Shown: positions 48,361 to 56,699 of the stretch, one piece after another
How positions within the stretch are numbered: the first letter of the stretch is position 1
Layout: every line of letters begins with the position of its first letter
Source: WARW01 sp964582365
GTDB lineage: Bacteria > Patescibacteriota > Microgenomatia > UBA12405
Reading direction: 5' to 3'
Assembly: GCA_964582365.1 (NCBI GenBank)
Contig: CAZOQV010000002.1
Location: forward strand, 1 to 64,000
Length of the DNA: 64,000 nt
Position numbers and translations under genes: made by a program
Notes under the pieces: generated by a model
What the model saw: the letters and a program-made list of their open reading frames with translations, nothing else
The model's database searches: none
Told to the model about the DNA's origin: nothing

Positions 48361-48721
48361 ATTTCAGAAGATTCTCCACTCCATGTACCAACCACGAATA
48401 CAAAACCGTTTCCAAATCTGATTTCTGAAATTTAACCTCATATTTCAATTTTTGAGTACAAATCACAATATCTCCCAATCTTGTTTTTCCGTCAGCATCT
48501 TTTTCAGTTGACATCGGAAAACCCAAAACTTGGGGATAATAATCCTTTTGACGATAATTTATATTTAAATCTCTGGCTTTTTTTCGTCCCACAAAATAAA
48601 CACTCAGTTCCACATTTTCTTTATACCCTTTTTCTTCAAGCGCTTTTTGTGCCAATCTTTCCACTAAAAAATTATCCAATCCAAAATTTTTATTACTATT
48701 TATTAAAATAATATTTTCCAT
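48359..48721 (-). CDS. ybeY: YbeY-like endoribonuclease, C-terminally truncated
   Basis: 120 aa. LNINYRQKDYYPQVLGFPM and RLGDIVICTQ are YbeY core elements (the usual T-D-V-L-S-F-P is Y-P-Q-V-L-G-F-P). The metal site H-G-x-L-H-L-x-G-Y-D-H is cut down to HGVENLLK: only the first His (H113) remains and the protein then stops, followed directly by repeat DNA. The usual length is 140-160 aa. So catalysis is unlikely unless the gene is complemented elsewhere. It lies between the GatB/YqeY gene and dnaX. Confidence 0.72.
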   Translation of the reverse strand: MENIILINSNKNFGLDNFLVERLAQKALEEKGYKENVELSVYFVGRKKARDLNINYRQKDYYPQVLGFPMSTEKDADGKTRLGDIVICTQKLKYEVKFQKSDLETVLYSWLVHGVENLLK

Positions 48722-48750
48722 GTCTACGATCTAAAATCAACGATCTAATA
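48722..48750. repeat. ACGATCTA repeat between yqeY and ybeY
   Basis: TCTACGATCTAAAATCAACGATCTAATATC overlaps the last codons of the yqeY-like gene. Family as at 10041-10067. Confidence 0.7.
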
Positions 48751-49171
48751 TCTCTTTTACTATTCTCGAAATCACACTACCATCTACCATCCCACCTGTT
48801 TTCATCATTACTTCTTTCATAATCATTCCAAAATTATTTCCTTTTTCATTTATTGCCTGTTCTACAATTTCAGTCACTTTATCTTCACTAATTTCTGATG
48901 GCAAATATTCCTTTACTATTTTTATTTCATAATCCAATTGATCCACTAAATCTTGACGAGAAGCTTTTAAAAACATTTCTTTAGATTCTTCCTTGTTTTT
49001 AAGTTCTTTTCTAATAACATTCAATTCTTCAGCTTCGGTCAAACCGTCGGGTGGCAATTGCATTTCTTTTTTATCAATTAATGAAATTACAAAACGCAAT
49101 ACCTCCACCCGTTTGTTATCACGGTTTTTCAAAGCATCAAAACTATCTTGTTTTAATTTATTTCGTATCAT
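48737..49171 (-). CDS. GatB/YqeY domain protein
   Basis: 144 aa. Stand-alone member of the YqeY family, whose domain occurs at the C-terminus of GatB, where it binds tRNA. KQDSFDALKNRDNKRVEVLRF, LVDQLDYEIKIVKEYLPSEIS and the end KTGGMVDGSVISRIVKEIL are typical. The exact biological role of stand-alone YqeY is unclear. It overlaps the rpsU stop by 14 nt, the common rpsU-yqeY arrangement. Confidence 0.92.
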   Translation of the reverse strand: MIRNKLKQDSFDALKNRDNKRVEVLRFVISLIDKKEMQLPPDGLTEAEELNVIRKELKNKEESKEMFLKASRQDLVDQLDYEIKIVKEYLPSEISEDKVTEIVEQAINEKGNNFGMIMKEVMMKTGGMVDGSVISRIVKEILDR

Positions 49172-49376
49172 GTCTTCTTGAACTTTTTGCTTTTCGGCGG
49201 CATTTATCTCGCCAAACGAGTATCTTTTTTAGAGCATATCTTTTTTCGGAAGGTTTCATATAAGAAGCTCTTTTTCTAACTTCCTCAGTAATATCCTCTT
49301 CCACACAAAGTCTCCTAAATTTTCCGATAATATCGTCTTTCGATTCACCTTTATTTTTCTTTACTATAATTGGCAT
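49158..49376 (-). CDS. rpsU: Ribosomal protein bS21
   Basis: 72 aa. KFRRLCVEEDITEEVRKRASYMKPSEKR and the basic tail KKILVWRDKCRRKAKSSRR match bS21 (stretches split across the family core). It has the longest Shine-Dalgarno match seen here, AAGGAGGTG at 49387-49395, and its own extended -10 promoter. It overlaps the yqeY gene start by 14 nt. Confidence 0.93.
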   Translation of the reverse strand: MPIIVKKNKGESKDDIIGKFRRLCVEEDITEEVRKRASYMKPSEKRYALKKILVWRDKCRRKAKSSRRHDTK

Positions 49377-49386
49377 TAATAACTAG

Positions 49387-49395
49387 CACCTCCTT
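49387..49395 (-). promoter_or_regulatory. Perfect Shine-Dalgarno site of rpsU
   Basis: AAGGAGGTG on the minus strand, 10 nt before the ATG. It is unusual here because most first genes have none. Confidence 0.8.
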
Positions 49396-49409
49396 TTTTT
49401 TATTCCTCT

Positions 49410-49418
49410 ATTTTATCA
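49410..49418 (-). promoter_or_regulatory. Extended -10 box of rpsU
   Basis: TGA-TAAAAT on the minus strand, giving a leader of about 27 nt that includes the SD site. Confidence 0.55.
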
Positions 49419-49422
49419 CAAG

Positions 49423-50022
49423 TTATGGTTTACTAGCAGCTTTTGTTGGAGTTATAGTCAATTTTCCTCTCGAACACAAAATATAATCAAGACTATTTAT
49501 TACTTTATCTTTATTGTAATCAGTTGTTTGGTTACAAGTTCCAGCCGACGAAGAAGCTCCAACTGGTAAAGTCACTACCGGAATTATAGTTGGAACTATA
49601 GTGGGAACTACTGTCGGCGTTACGGTTGCTACTTTATTCTTAAAAGTAAACATCATTCCCCCATTATCATAAGTATTACCACCAGCTTCAATTTTATAAT
49701 AATAAGTTGCCACACTAGGTGATATTGATAATGAAACATTATGATCAGTAGTTTCATTTTCTTCTATTGCCATTAAAGGCGTACTAGCCGCATTAGTTCC
49801 ATATAAAACTGAAGAAACCACTGATTTACCTGTTGTCCAAGAAATTGTTGCTGTTTTACCATCAGCACTGACAACAACTGCTGGAGTATCTTGCGGTTCA
49901 TAGTCGGTCGTCGCTCCACTCATAAAAGTTTTAGCCACTTTTACACCCAAAACTGACAAAATTATACCTAAAATTAGGATAGCAAAGATAATAATAGTTT
50001 TTAAATTAATTTTTCCTTTCAT
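49423..50022 (-). CDS. Anchored protein with fibronectin-III-like domain and half dockerin
   Basis: 199 aa. TM anchor (about 8-30), a fibronectin-III/purple-acid-phosphatase-N-like beta domain (about 45-128: TISWTTGKSVVSSVLYG, YYYKIEAGG), a Thr/Val/Pro linker (about 133-152) and DYNKDKVINSLDYIL (168-182), one dockerin-type Ca-binding loop with Asp/Asn at the correct spacing. Only one of the two dockerin repeats is present. It overlaps the cohesin-like gene upstream by 4 nt. Part of the surface cluster. Confidence 0.7.
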   Translation of the reverse strand: MKGKINLKTIIIFAILILGIILSVLGVKVAKTFMSGATTDYEPQDTPAVVVSADGKTATISWTTGKSVVSSVLYGTNAASTPLMAIEENETTDHNVSLSISPSVATYYYKIEAGGNTYDNGGMMFTFKNKVATVTPTVVPTIVPTIIPVVTLPVGASSSAGTCNQTTDYNKDKVINSLDYILCSRGKLTITPTKAASKP

Positions 50023-50756
50023 AAAACTCCTAAAAATAAAGCCGAAGCTAAACCAACAACTCCAAAAATTATTAAACCAATAGTTGCCCCAATTGATCCT
50101 GCTTGAGGTAAAGTTGTCGTTGTGGTAATTATAGGTGTAGGAGTAGGTGTAAGCGTAGATGTTGCCGTCGAAGTGGATTCAGTGATCGTCGGTGTTGGAT
50201 TTGGTGTTGTTGGGGTTGGTTCTGTTGTTGACCCCGCCGCAATTACATAAGACCCCAAACTATTGTCGCTACAACTTATCACATCATTAATATCTGAATT
50301 AAAAATATTTGAATCAACTGTCGATCCAGGACTACAAATAAAACTCAAAGCTGCTGTTCCAACCGCCTTTGCTCTAAAAGTTACCACTGCCAACTCTCCA
50401 TTTATTGGCACATCACTAAAAGCATTCATATTAGTCATCACACAAGAAAATTGAAAAGTACCCGCCGCATTATCAAAGACAGGAGTCATCTCAAAAGGAA
50501 AAGCGGGAGTTGCTGATTTAACGATACTCACCACTTCTATTTTAGAACTATCAAAAGTTGACCAGACATCAACCGCACTTGATTTTTCCGTCTCAGAATT
50601 AACTCCAATCGAAACAGTAAAAGTAGATCCATTTGTATAATTACCACTAATAGGAGTTAGTGTTAATCTTGGAGCCGCTGCCACTGCCCCTGCACATGCT
50701 GTTGCCAACACTGTAGTAAGAACAAAAGCTATAATATTTAAGGCAGTTTTTTTCAT
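50019..50756 (-). CDS. Secreted cohesin-like protein with C-terminal LPxAG/TM sorting tail
   Basis: 245 aa. Signal peptide (about 1-27), then a beta-sandwich resembling a cohesin (about 30-168: RLTLTPISGNYTNGSTFTVSI, VDVWSTFDSSKIEVVSI, GTFQFSCVMT, AVVTFRAKAVGTAALSF). A long Thr/Pro-rich linker (about 175-213) leads to LPQAG and a terminal hydrophobic helix. That tail looks like a sortase-type signal without the final positive charges. Cohesins bind dockerins, of which three occur nearby. Domain call by pattern only. Confidence 0.72.
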   Translation of the reverse strand: MKKTALNIIAFVLTTVLATACAGAVAAAPRLTLTPISGNYTNGSTFTVSIGVNSETEKSSAVDVWSTFDSSKIEVVSIVKSATPAFPFEMTPVFDNAAGTFQFSCVMTNMNAFSDVPINGELAVVTFRAKAVGTAALSFICSPGSTVDSNIFNSDINDVISCSDNSLGSYVIAAGSTTEPTPTTPNPTPTITESTSTATSTLTPTPTPIITTTTTLPQAGSIGATIGLIIFGVVGLASALFLGVL

Positions 50757-50757
50757 T

Positions 50758-51363
50758 TTATTTTATTAATTCTATTTCTAATTTACTGCTAGTAAAAAAT
50801 AATCCACTATTAGTATTTTTATCTACAAACATAGTAACAGAATTACCCTCACTATCACCAGTACTAATTTCAAAAGAAGATAGACCAGCTATCTTAGGAG
50901 TTACATTAAAAGTCAATAAAGTCATCTCGTTATCTTTTGCAAAAGCCATCCCGTCTTTGTCTACAAACAAATAATTCATTACTATTACATCTTTTTTATC
51001 ACTAACCTTTATTAAAGCGGGTGTCACTAAATCTTTAGATGAAACTAAATTCGAAATATTAACCATTGATGGATCAAATTTCACATACAAATCAAGAGCG
51101 TCTAAATCATAATTATCTTTTGGTGTTAGTTTAACTAAAACTTTGTATTTTTTTCCAATTTTCATTTGAGTCTCATCTGTTGAAAAATTTATATCAAAAG
51201 AATTAACTTTTTCCTCTTCTATTACTGTCACTGTTGGGGTTGCTTTATCAACTACTGTTGTCATTTTAGTACTTTTTTCCAAACTAGAAACTAAGACAAT
51301 ACTTTCAACGATAATTATCACCGCTATCACCGGTACCAGTATTCTAATTATTTTATTATTCAT
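50758..51363 (-). CDS. Membrane-anchored cohesin-like protein
   Basis: 201 aa. N-terminal TM anchor (about 7-27), short linker, and a cohesin-like beta domain (about 55-198: FDINFSTDETQMKIGKKYKV, LDALDLYVKFDPSMVNISNL, EMTLLTFNVTPKIAGLSSFE). The Leu-x-F-D-P-x-x-V pattern and the strand order are those of cohesin/CBM-like sandwiches. One bp from the next gene in the run. Role inferred as a membrane-proximal dockerin receptor. Confidence 0.7.
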   Translation of the reverse strand: MNNKIIRILVPVIAVIIIVESIVLVSSLEKSTKMTTVVDKATPTVTVIEEEKVNSFDINFSTDETQMKIGKKYKVLVKLTPKDNYDLDALDLYVKFDPSMVNISNLVSSKDLVTPALIKVSDKKDVIVMNYLFVDKDGMAFAKDNEMTLLTFNVTPKIAGLSSFEISTGDSEGNSVTMFVDKNTNSGLFFTSSKLEIELIK

Positions 51364-51384
51364 TTATTTTAATTAAGTTAACTT

Positions 51385-53358
51385 TTAATATGTTTGACCA
51401 TTAATCTCTTTTAGCGAATCTATCATCAATCTAATATCACCAGCATTAACTTGGCAATCACCGTTTAAATCACCTTCAAGATTAGTGCCATCAGCCACCG
51501 CAGATACTAAATTAGCCGCTTTAGCCTTAAGATAAGAATAATCACGGCCATCAATTTTTCCATCTGGAGTCCCAGCAATTTCACCTGTTACATCACCAGC
51601 TAATAATGGAAAGTTAGACAAATCATAATTATTAATTCCTTTATTTAGAACTAAACCACCAGCCAATTCAGGATACCATCTAGACTGATTATTTTCTCCA
51701 TATTTAACAAAAATATGTTTAGGACCAGTCAAAAAGAAAGCTGACTTAGCTATACCAGTATTTGGAATATTAGTTACAGTTACACTAAAATCATAAACAA
51801 TTTCTCCTCGGCTATTAACCGCAGTAGTTTGAGTTGGGTAACCAGTCAAAATTCCACCCACGGCCGTATTATCAGCACTATTAACAAACTTTATTTTTGC
51901 CAACCAGTTGTCTTTAGCACATTGACCATTACCACTTTTAACTCCAGCAAAAGCCATTTTGATATTAACCAAAGCCTGACCACTAGATAACGTTGGAGTA
52001 GCAGTTGGAATCAAAGTTGGAACAACAGTTGGAGTAGCAGTTGGAATCAAAGTTGGAACAACAGTTGGAGTAGCAGTTGGAATCAAAGTTGGAACAACAG
52101 TTGGAGTAGTAACATTACATTCACCAGTAGTATTATTACAACCCAAGGTTCCGCAATTAGTATCAGTTTCCCAACCAGTTCCAGTTGAATTACACCTTTG
52201 TAAAATATTACCAGAACATTGTTTATCTCCCGGAGTACAAACATAATTCATTTTATTACATTCTTTAGTAGTTGCATTACAACCCAAACCAGCGCAATCA
52301 ATTATTGTCCAACCACTACCATCACTTTTACATACTTCCGCATTATATTGAGAACATCTTTTTTCTCCAGATCTACAAACAGTTGAAATTGTTGAATTTA
52401 TCGTATAATTTACACTTGGAGTACTTGCTGCTTTCATTAATCCATCTGTAGCATTAGAAAAATTCTTTATAGTACTATCAAAAACCAATGCCCCACTACC
52501 AACACTTATTGCCTTAAGACTAAAAGTTCCCAAAAGAATCTTGCCAGTCAAAGACTTACCTGAAGCCAACACTGCATATTCCAAACAATTATTACTTATC
52601 GTTTTTTTAGCCACATCGGTAAAATCTGTACCTTTAATTATTCCGCTATCAGTTAACAATAATTTATCTCCATAACAAAATTTAACCTCTGCCGCATCAA
52701 AATTTTTGGTTGTATTTAAATACAACTTAAAAGTTAAACTTTCGTTTACCTTTTTAGAAGTTAAATCACTTGACTCAAATGTCATAGAACTTCCAGTCAC
52801 AACTCCATCACCAGTTCCACCTCCGCCAATCGTTACTACCGCTCCAATCACCTCATCAATCGGAATATTAACATCATTGTTAACTGGTTCCCCTGCTATT
52901 AAAGATTCAGTTTGAGAAATGGTTAGGTTGCCATTCTTTTTAATTTTAAAAGTTACATTAGCAAATTGAAAACTACCTGTTGGTAACTGATCAATTGTTG
53001 CTGATGCTTCTAATCTCTTTGAGATAGTTAAACAATTATTTGAAATTGTTTTAGAATTCTCAACTGTCAGTGGGCCAACATTAGTAACACTAGCTACATC
53101 AGTAGTTAAAGCATCACCATAACATAATTTAACTTTAGCTGTGCTTACCTTTCTGTGAGTGTCAATAAATATTCCAACTGTGACTGTATCATCTACTGCT
53201 CCCGAAATGGTTGTTGAGGAGAGTCTGATGGTTGTTTTGTTTAAGGCTGCACTTCTTCTTAAATCTTGGCTTCTTTTGACTAAAGCCAAAGATCCAAAAA
53301 CACCCAACATTATTAACAACAGGCTTGCAATTAAAGTTAGTTTTCTTTTATTTAACAT
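51385..53358 (-). CDS. Large anchored protein: two cohesin-like domains, Cys-rich repeats, PT linker, dockerin
   Basis: 657 aa. TM anchor (about 8-27), cohesin-like domain 1 (41-178), Gly-rich hinge, cohesin-like domain 2 (191-320), two Cys-rich repeats (328-368 and 374-414, C...W...C-G-x-x-G-C pattern), three exact PTVVPTLIPTAT linkers (419-454), an unknown beta domain (460-585), and a C-terminal type I dockerin: first loop GKIDGRDYSYL (600-610) and second DLNGDCQVNAGDIRLMI (630-646). Domains 41-171 are duplicated, nucleotide-identical, in the gene at 56.1 kb. Contains both halves of a cohesin-dockerin pair. Confidence 0.82.
   Translation of the reverse strand: MLNKRKLTLIASLLLIMLGVFGSLALVKRSQDLRRSAALNKTTIRLSSTTISGAVDDTVTVGIFIDTHRKVSTAKVKLCYGDALTTDVASVTNVGPLTVENSKTISNNCLTISKRLEASATIDQLPTGSFQFANVTFKIKKNGNLTISQTESLIAGEPVNNDVNIPIDEVIGAVVTIGGGGTGDGVVTGSSMTFESSDLTSKKVNESLTFKLYLNTTKNFDAAEVKFCYGDKLLLTDSGIIKGTDFTDVAKKTISNNCLEYAVLASGKSLTGKILLGTFSLKAISVGSGALVFDSTIKNFSNATDGLMKAASTPSVNYTINSTISTVCRSGEKRCSQYNAEVCKSDGSGWTIIDCAGLGCNATTKECNKMNYVCTPGDKQCSGNILQRCNSTGTGWETDTNCGTLGCNNTTGECNVTTPTVVPTLIPTATPTVVPTLIPTATPTVVPTLIPTATPTLSSGQALVNIKMAFAGVKSGNGQCAKDNWLAKIKFVNSADNTAVGGILTGYPTQTTAVNSRGEIVYDFSVTVTNIPNTGIAKSAFFLTGPKHIFVKYGENNQSRWYPELAGGLVLNKGINNYDLSNFPLLAGDVTGEIAGTPDGKIDGRDYSYLKAKAANLVSAVADGTNLEGDLNGDCQVNAGDIRLMIDSLKEINGQTY
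51997..52104. repeat. Three exact 36-nt tandem repeats (Pro/Thr linker)
   Basis: Each unit encodes PTVVPTLIPTAT. Exact identity suggests recent expansion or contraction and variable linker length. Confidence 0.93.
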
Positions 53359-53366
53359 AAAGTTTA

Positions 53367-55985
53367 TTACCTAAAATTAGTATTCCAAATACTAAAATCT
53401 TCAATTCCAACTGAACCATTACAATTGAAGTCAGCCTTAGATTTTGTTCCTTTTTGGAATTCACTTAACCAGACAGAAAAATCAAGTTCGTTAATTTTTC
53501 CATCACAATTTCCATCACCCCTTGATGCCAAACTAGTATTACATCGAGAACAACTGTCAGTACCACCACCAGTGCCAGTATTAACCACACAGCTAGCATT
53601 GTTAGTACCACTTGGAGTACAGGTTTTATCAAAACCACAATCTGTATCTATCCAAGCATTCCCAGCCGAATTACAAGTTTGAAGTACATTACCACCAGAG
53701 CATTTTTTAACATTAGGAGTACAACTAGTTGTTATACTTTCGCAAGTACCAGAACCCCCATTATTAAAAACAACACATTTTTTATTTGTTGACGAACAAT
53801 CTGCCAACTGTTTACTCCAAGTTCCATTAGTATCACATTGTTGTAAAAGGTTATTAAAACATCGAAGGGTCCCTATTGAACAACCACTAGGCCCATCGAT
53901 ACAACTAGCACTATTAATACCATTCGAAGTACAAACCTTATTTGATCCACAAGGAGAAGCAGTTCCCCAAGTTCCATTAGAAGTACAAGTCTGTAAAGAA
54001 TTTCCAGAACATTGTGTTTGTCCTGCAGTGCAAGCATTAACACACATACCAGATTTTTTATCAGTAGCTACAACACAACTTTTACCTACCTCACAACTTA
54101 AATCAGTAGCCCAAGTTCCACTTGCATTAGTACAAGTCTGTAAAATTTGCAAAGTTTGAGAACTGTTCCAAGAACATCTTTTATCTCCTACAGTACAAGG
54201 ACCACCGCAAACGCCTTTATTGGCAGAATTAGTAATACATTTTTCGCCTCCGACACAAACAGTATTTTCCCAAAGACCACTAGAACGACAAACCTGTACA
54301 TAATCTCCATTACATCGAGTATTTCCAACAGGAGTACATTTAGTCAAAGAACAAGAACTAGTATTACACTTCCATGTAAATCCTGTAGGTGATTCAAAAT
54401 CATTGGTTGCAGATATTCCACTTTTGCATCCATACACACCAGTTCCATCAGAGCTGTAATCACACCAACTACCATCAGCAGGTTTTGATAGATCACATGT
54501 ATAGCAAGTACGAAGAGCACATGAGAGGTTATTAGTATTCATATTAACAGGAGAACTTTTAATCCCTAGACAATTTTCCGCAGTAACTTTACCCACAGGA
54601 CAAGTAGTAACACAATTAGCTGCTGGTTTTAGAGTAGGAGTTGCAGTTGCTTTTAAAGTTGGAGTTACAGTTGCTTTCTTTGTGCAACAAATACCTGTAT
54701 TACATCGGCCAGAAGCATTAGCCATGGTAAATCCACTTTCATTAAGACTACTACATGCAATACTAGAAGATGCATAACATTCTGTTTGACCATTATTAAA
54801 ACCTTTAGATTGGCCAGAAAGAGTTCCACAGGCAGGAGTTAATGTTGGAGTTGCAGTCGCCACAGGTTTAGTTGTTGGAGTTGCAGTTGCCTTCTTGGTA
54901 CAACAAATACCTGTATTACATCGACCAGAAGCGTTAGTCATAGTAAATCCACTCTCATTAAGAGAACTACAAGCAAGAACAGAAGATGCGTAACACTCTG
55001 TCTGTCCATTATTAAAACCTTTCGATTGACCAGAAAGAGTTCCACAAGCAGGAGCTAATGTCGGAGTTGCAGTTGCTTTTAAAGTTGGAGTTGCTGCTGT
55101 TAAACATTGATAACAAGTAAGAGTTCCACCACAACCATTTCCTGGATAAGTAACACTACAACTACTATCTACAGCCGTTTGTTTATATCCATAGCTAGCA
55201 CAAGTATAAGCAGCAGTACAACTCGCAGTTGGAACTGCTACTGCTTTAGTTGGAGTTGGAGATGTAGTTTGGTCAGTAACATCCGCATAACAAGTTATTG
55301 ATTTACCACTCCCATAACCATTACAAGTCCATTTATACTGTATCCCGTTATTAGTCAGGTTAGTCGGTAATCCTATATTACAAGAACCCTTATAACTGGC
55401 ACATTTAGCGTCCACATTACTTTGACAACAAATCTGTGAACTAGTACAACCAGTAACACCATCAATTTTTGTTCTACCTGAAGTTATACATGTCTGAAGA
55501 TCTGTACAAGTACCACCGTTAGAAGCACAAGTTGGAGTTGAGGTCGAAGTCTTAGTGCAGGCATCATTAATACATTCTTCGCCTGAAGGACAAGAAACTG
55601 CTGTTCCATCAAAAATACCCGACGCACTACATGTTGATATTTTATTACCCGGAACACATTTTTTGGTCACCCCAGGAACACATTGATTACAATCAAGGAT
55701 TGTTGAATTGCAACCATAATATTGACTACAAGTTTTTGATACTCCCCAAGTCATTCCTGTTGCCGGAGCCAAAGCAGGTCTACATATCTTTAATTCATTT
55801 CCTACACATATTCTATTACCGTTATCAGCAGTAGTAGAGCATGAAGTAGGCATTGGCATTGACGCTGCTTTACTTCTATTTTCCTGTGTTTGTTGTACCA
55901 ATTTTGTTGTTACTGGAAGTGCCACCGCCATTACTAACATTACAATCATTACTGCCATTGAGGCTATGCCTTTTTGTTTATTCAT
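53367..55985 (-). CDS. Large Cys-rich anchored surface protein with C-terminal dockerin
   Basis: 872 aa. The N-terminus (MNKQKGIASMAVMIVMLVMAV...) is a TM anchor. Several Cys-rich modules of about 40 aa (C-x-x-G-x-x-x-C...LQTC...W...C) alternate with short Pro/Thr linkers. Two nearly identical modules (CGTLSGQSKGFNNGQTECY type) lie at nt 54655-54838 and 54885-55054. The C-terminus holds two dockerin loops (CDGKINELDFSVWL and NCNGSVGIEDFSIWN). Modules resemble secreted EGF-like or TIL-like disulfide folds. A perfect -35 TTGACA lies at 56043-56048. Likely adhesin or scaffold, exact role unknown. Confidence 0.78.
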   Translation of the reverse strand: MNKQKGIASMAVMIVMLVMAVALPVTTKLVQQTQENRSKAASMPMPTSCSTTADNGNRICVGNELKICRPALAPATGMTWGVSKTCSQYYGCNSTILDCNQCVPGVTKKCVPGNKISTCSASGIFDGTAVSCPSGEECINDACTKTSTSTPTCASNGGTCTDLQTCITSGRTKIDGVTGCTSSQICCQSNVDAKCASYKGSCNIGLPTNLTNNGIQYKWTCNGYGSGKSITCYADVTDQTTSPTPTKAVAVPTASCTAAYTCASYGYKQTAVDSSCSVTYPGNGCGGTLTCYQCLTAATPTLKATATPTLAPACGTLSGQSKGFNNGQTECYASSVLACSSLNESGFTMTNASGRCNTGICCTKKATATPTTKPVATATPTLTPACGTLSGQSKGFNNGQTECYASSSIACSSLNESGFTMANASGRCNTGICCTKKATVTPTLKATATPTLKPAANCVTTCPVGKVTAENCLGIKSSPVNMNTNNLSCALRTCYTCDLSKPADGSWCDYSSDGTGVYGCKSGISATNDFESPTGFTWKCNTSSCSLTKCTPVGNTRCNGDYVQVCRSSGLWENTVCVGGEKCITNSANKGVCGGPCTVGDKRCSWNSSQTLQILQTCTNASGTWATDLSCEVGKSCVVATDKKSGMCVNACTAGQTQCSGNSLQTCTSNGTWGTASPCGSNKVCTSNGINSASCIDGPSGCSIGTLRCFNNLLQQCDTNGTWSKQLADCSSTNKKCVVFNNGGSGTCESITTSCTPNVKKCSGGNVLQTCNSAGNAWIDTDCGFDKTCTPSGTNNASCVVNTGTGGGTDSCSRCNTSLASRGDGNCDGKINELDFSVWLSEFQKGTKSKADFNCNGSVGIEDFSIWNTNFR
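54655..55054. repeat. Two near-identical Cys-rich modules in tandem
   Basis: About 57 codons each, with linkers, differing at only a few positions. An internal duplication within the 872-aa surface protein. Confidence 0.85.
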
Positions 55986-56042
55986 TTCTATTTATTTTTT
56001 AAAAAAAATACCTAATAGAAAAGTAAAACACTTTTAAAAAAG

Positions 56043-56048
56043 TCTGTC
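56043..56048 (-). promoter_or_regulatory. Possible -35 box of the Cys-rich surface protein gene
   Basis: TTGACA on the minus strand, about 58 nt before ATG 55985. A weak -10 (TTTACT) is 17 nt downstream. Confidence 0.3.
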
Positions 56049-56112
56049 AATGTATCACTTTAAAAAATGCCTATTCCCCAACCACAATCACCAAAAATTC
56101 AAAAATTTATTT

Positions 56113-56679
56113 CTAATTCCACCACCATTTCCAGATCCACCATTTTTTCTTTATCTTCGCCCCCTCCACCTCATCAATCGGAATATTAACATCATTGTTA
56201 ACTGGTTCCCCTGCTATTAAAGATTCAGTTTGAGAAATGGTTAGGTTGCCATTCTTTTTAATTTTAAAAGTTACATTAGCAAATTGAAAACTACCTGTTG
56301 GTAACTGATCAATTGTTGCTGATGCTTCTAATCTCTTTGAGATAGTTAAACAATTATTTGAAATTGTTTTAGAATTCTCAACTGTCAGTGGGCCAACATT
56401 AGTAACACTAGCTACATCAGTAGTTAAAGCATCACCATAACATAATTTAACTTTAGCTGTGCTTACCTTTCTGTGAGTGTCAATAAATATTCCAACTGTG
56501 ACTGTATCATCTACTGCTCCCGAAATGGTTGTTGAGGAGAGTCTGATGGTTGTTTTGACTAATGCTAAACTTTTTTTAAAAGCCTGAATTCCCTTAACAA
56601 AAAACAAAGAAACTAAAAACACCAATACTAAACCAACTACTAAAATCAATTTTCTTTTTTTTAACATAATTTTTACCAC
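56113..56679 (-). CDS. Truncated cohesin-like paralog
   Basis: 188 aa. TM anchor (about 10-30), then a cohesin-like domain (about 36-170) identical to residues 41-170 of the 657-aa protein because 391 bp are shared (56167-56557 and 52849-53239). After the domain comes a Trp-rich tail (KKKWWIWKWWWN) that looks like the wrong reading of a Gly-rich linker: shifting one base in the A-run gives GGSGNGGG. So the gene is either a recent truncated copy or contains a frameshift. The long downstream domains are absent. Confidence 0.7.
   Translation of the reverse strand: MVKIMLKKRKLILVVGLVLVFLVSLFFVKGIQAFKKSLALVKTTIRLSSTTISGAVDDTVTVGIFIDTHRKVSTAKVKLCYGDALTTDVASVTNVGPLTVENSKTISNNCLTISKRLEASATIDQLPTGSFQFANVTFKIKKNGNLTISQTESLIAGEPVNNDVNIPIDEVEGAKIKKKWWIWKWWWN
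56167..56557. repeat. 391-bp duplication shared with 52849-53239
   Basis: Constant offset of 3318 nt, and every line I compared is identical. Both ends stop inside coding sequence: at the cohesin start on one side and the Gly hinge on the other. Confidence 0.93.
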
Positions 56680-56699
56680 TATTAAAACTATAACTTAGA

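Noticed and set aside
50019..50756. Lipobox in the secreted cohesin-like protein (ATAC)
   Set aside because: The residue at -3 of the Cys is Ala and not Leu/Val/Ile, and a signal-peptidase-I site downstream is more likely.
56113..56166. Trp-rich C-terminus as a real functional tail
   Set aside because: More easily explained by a frame change of a Gly-rich linker; listed as a possible frameshift instead.
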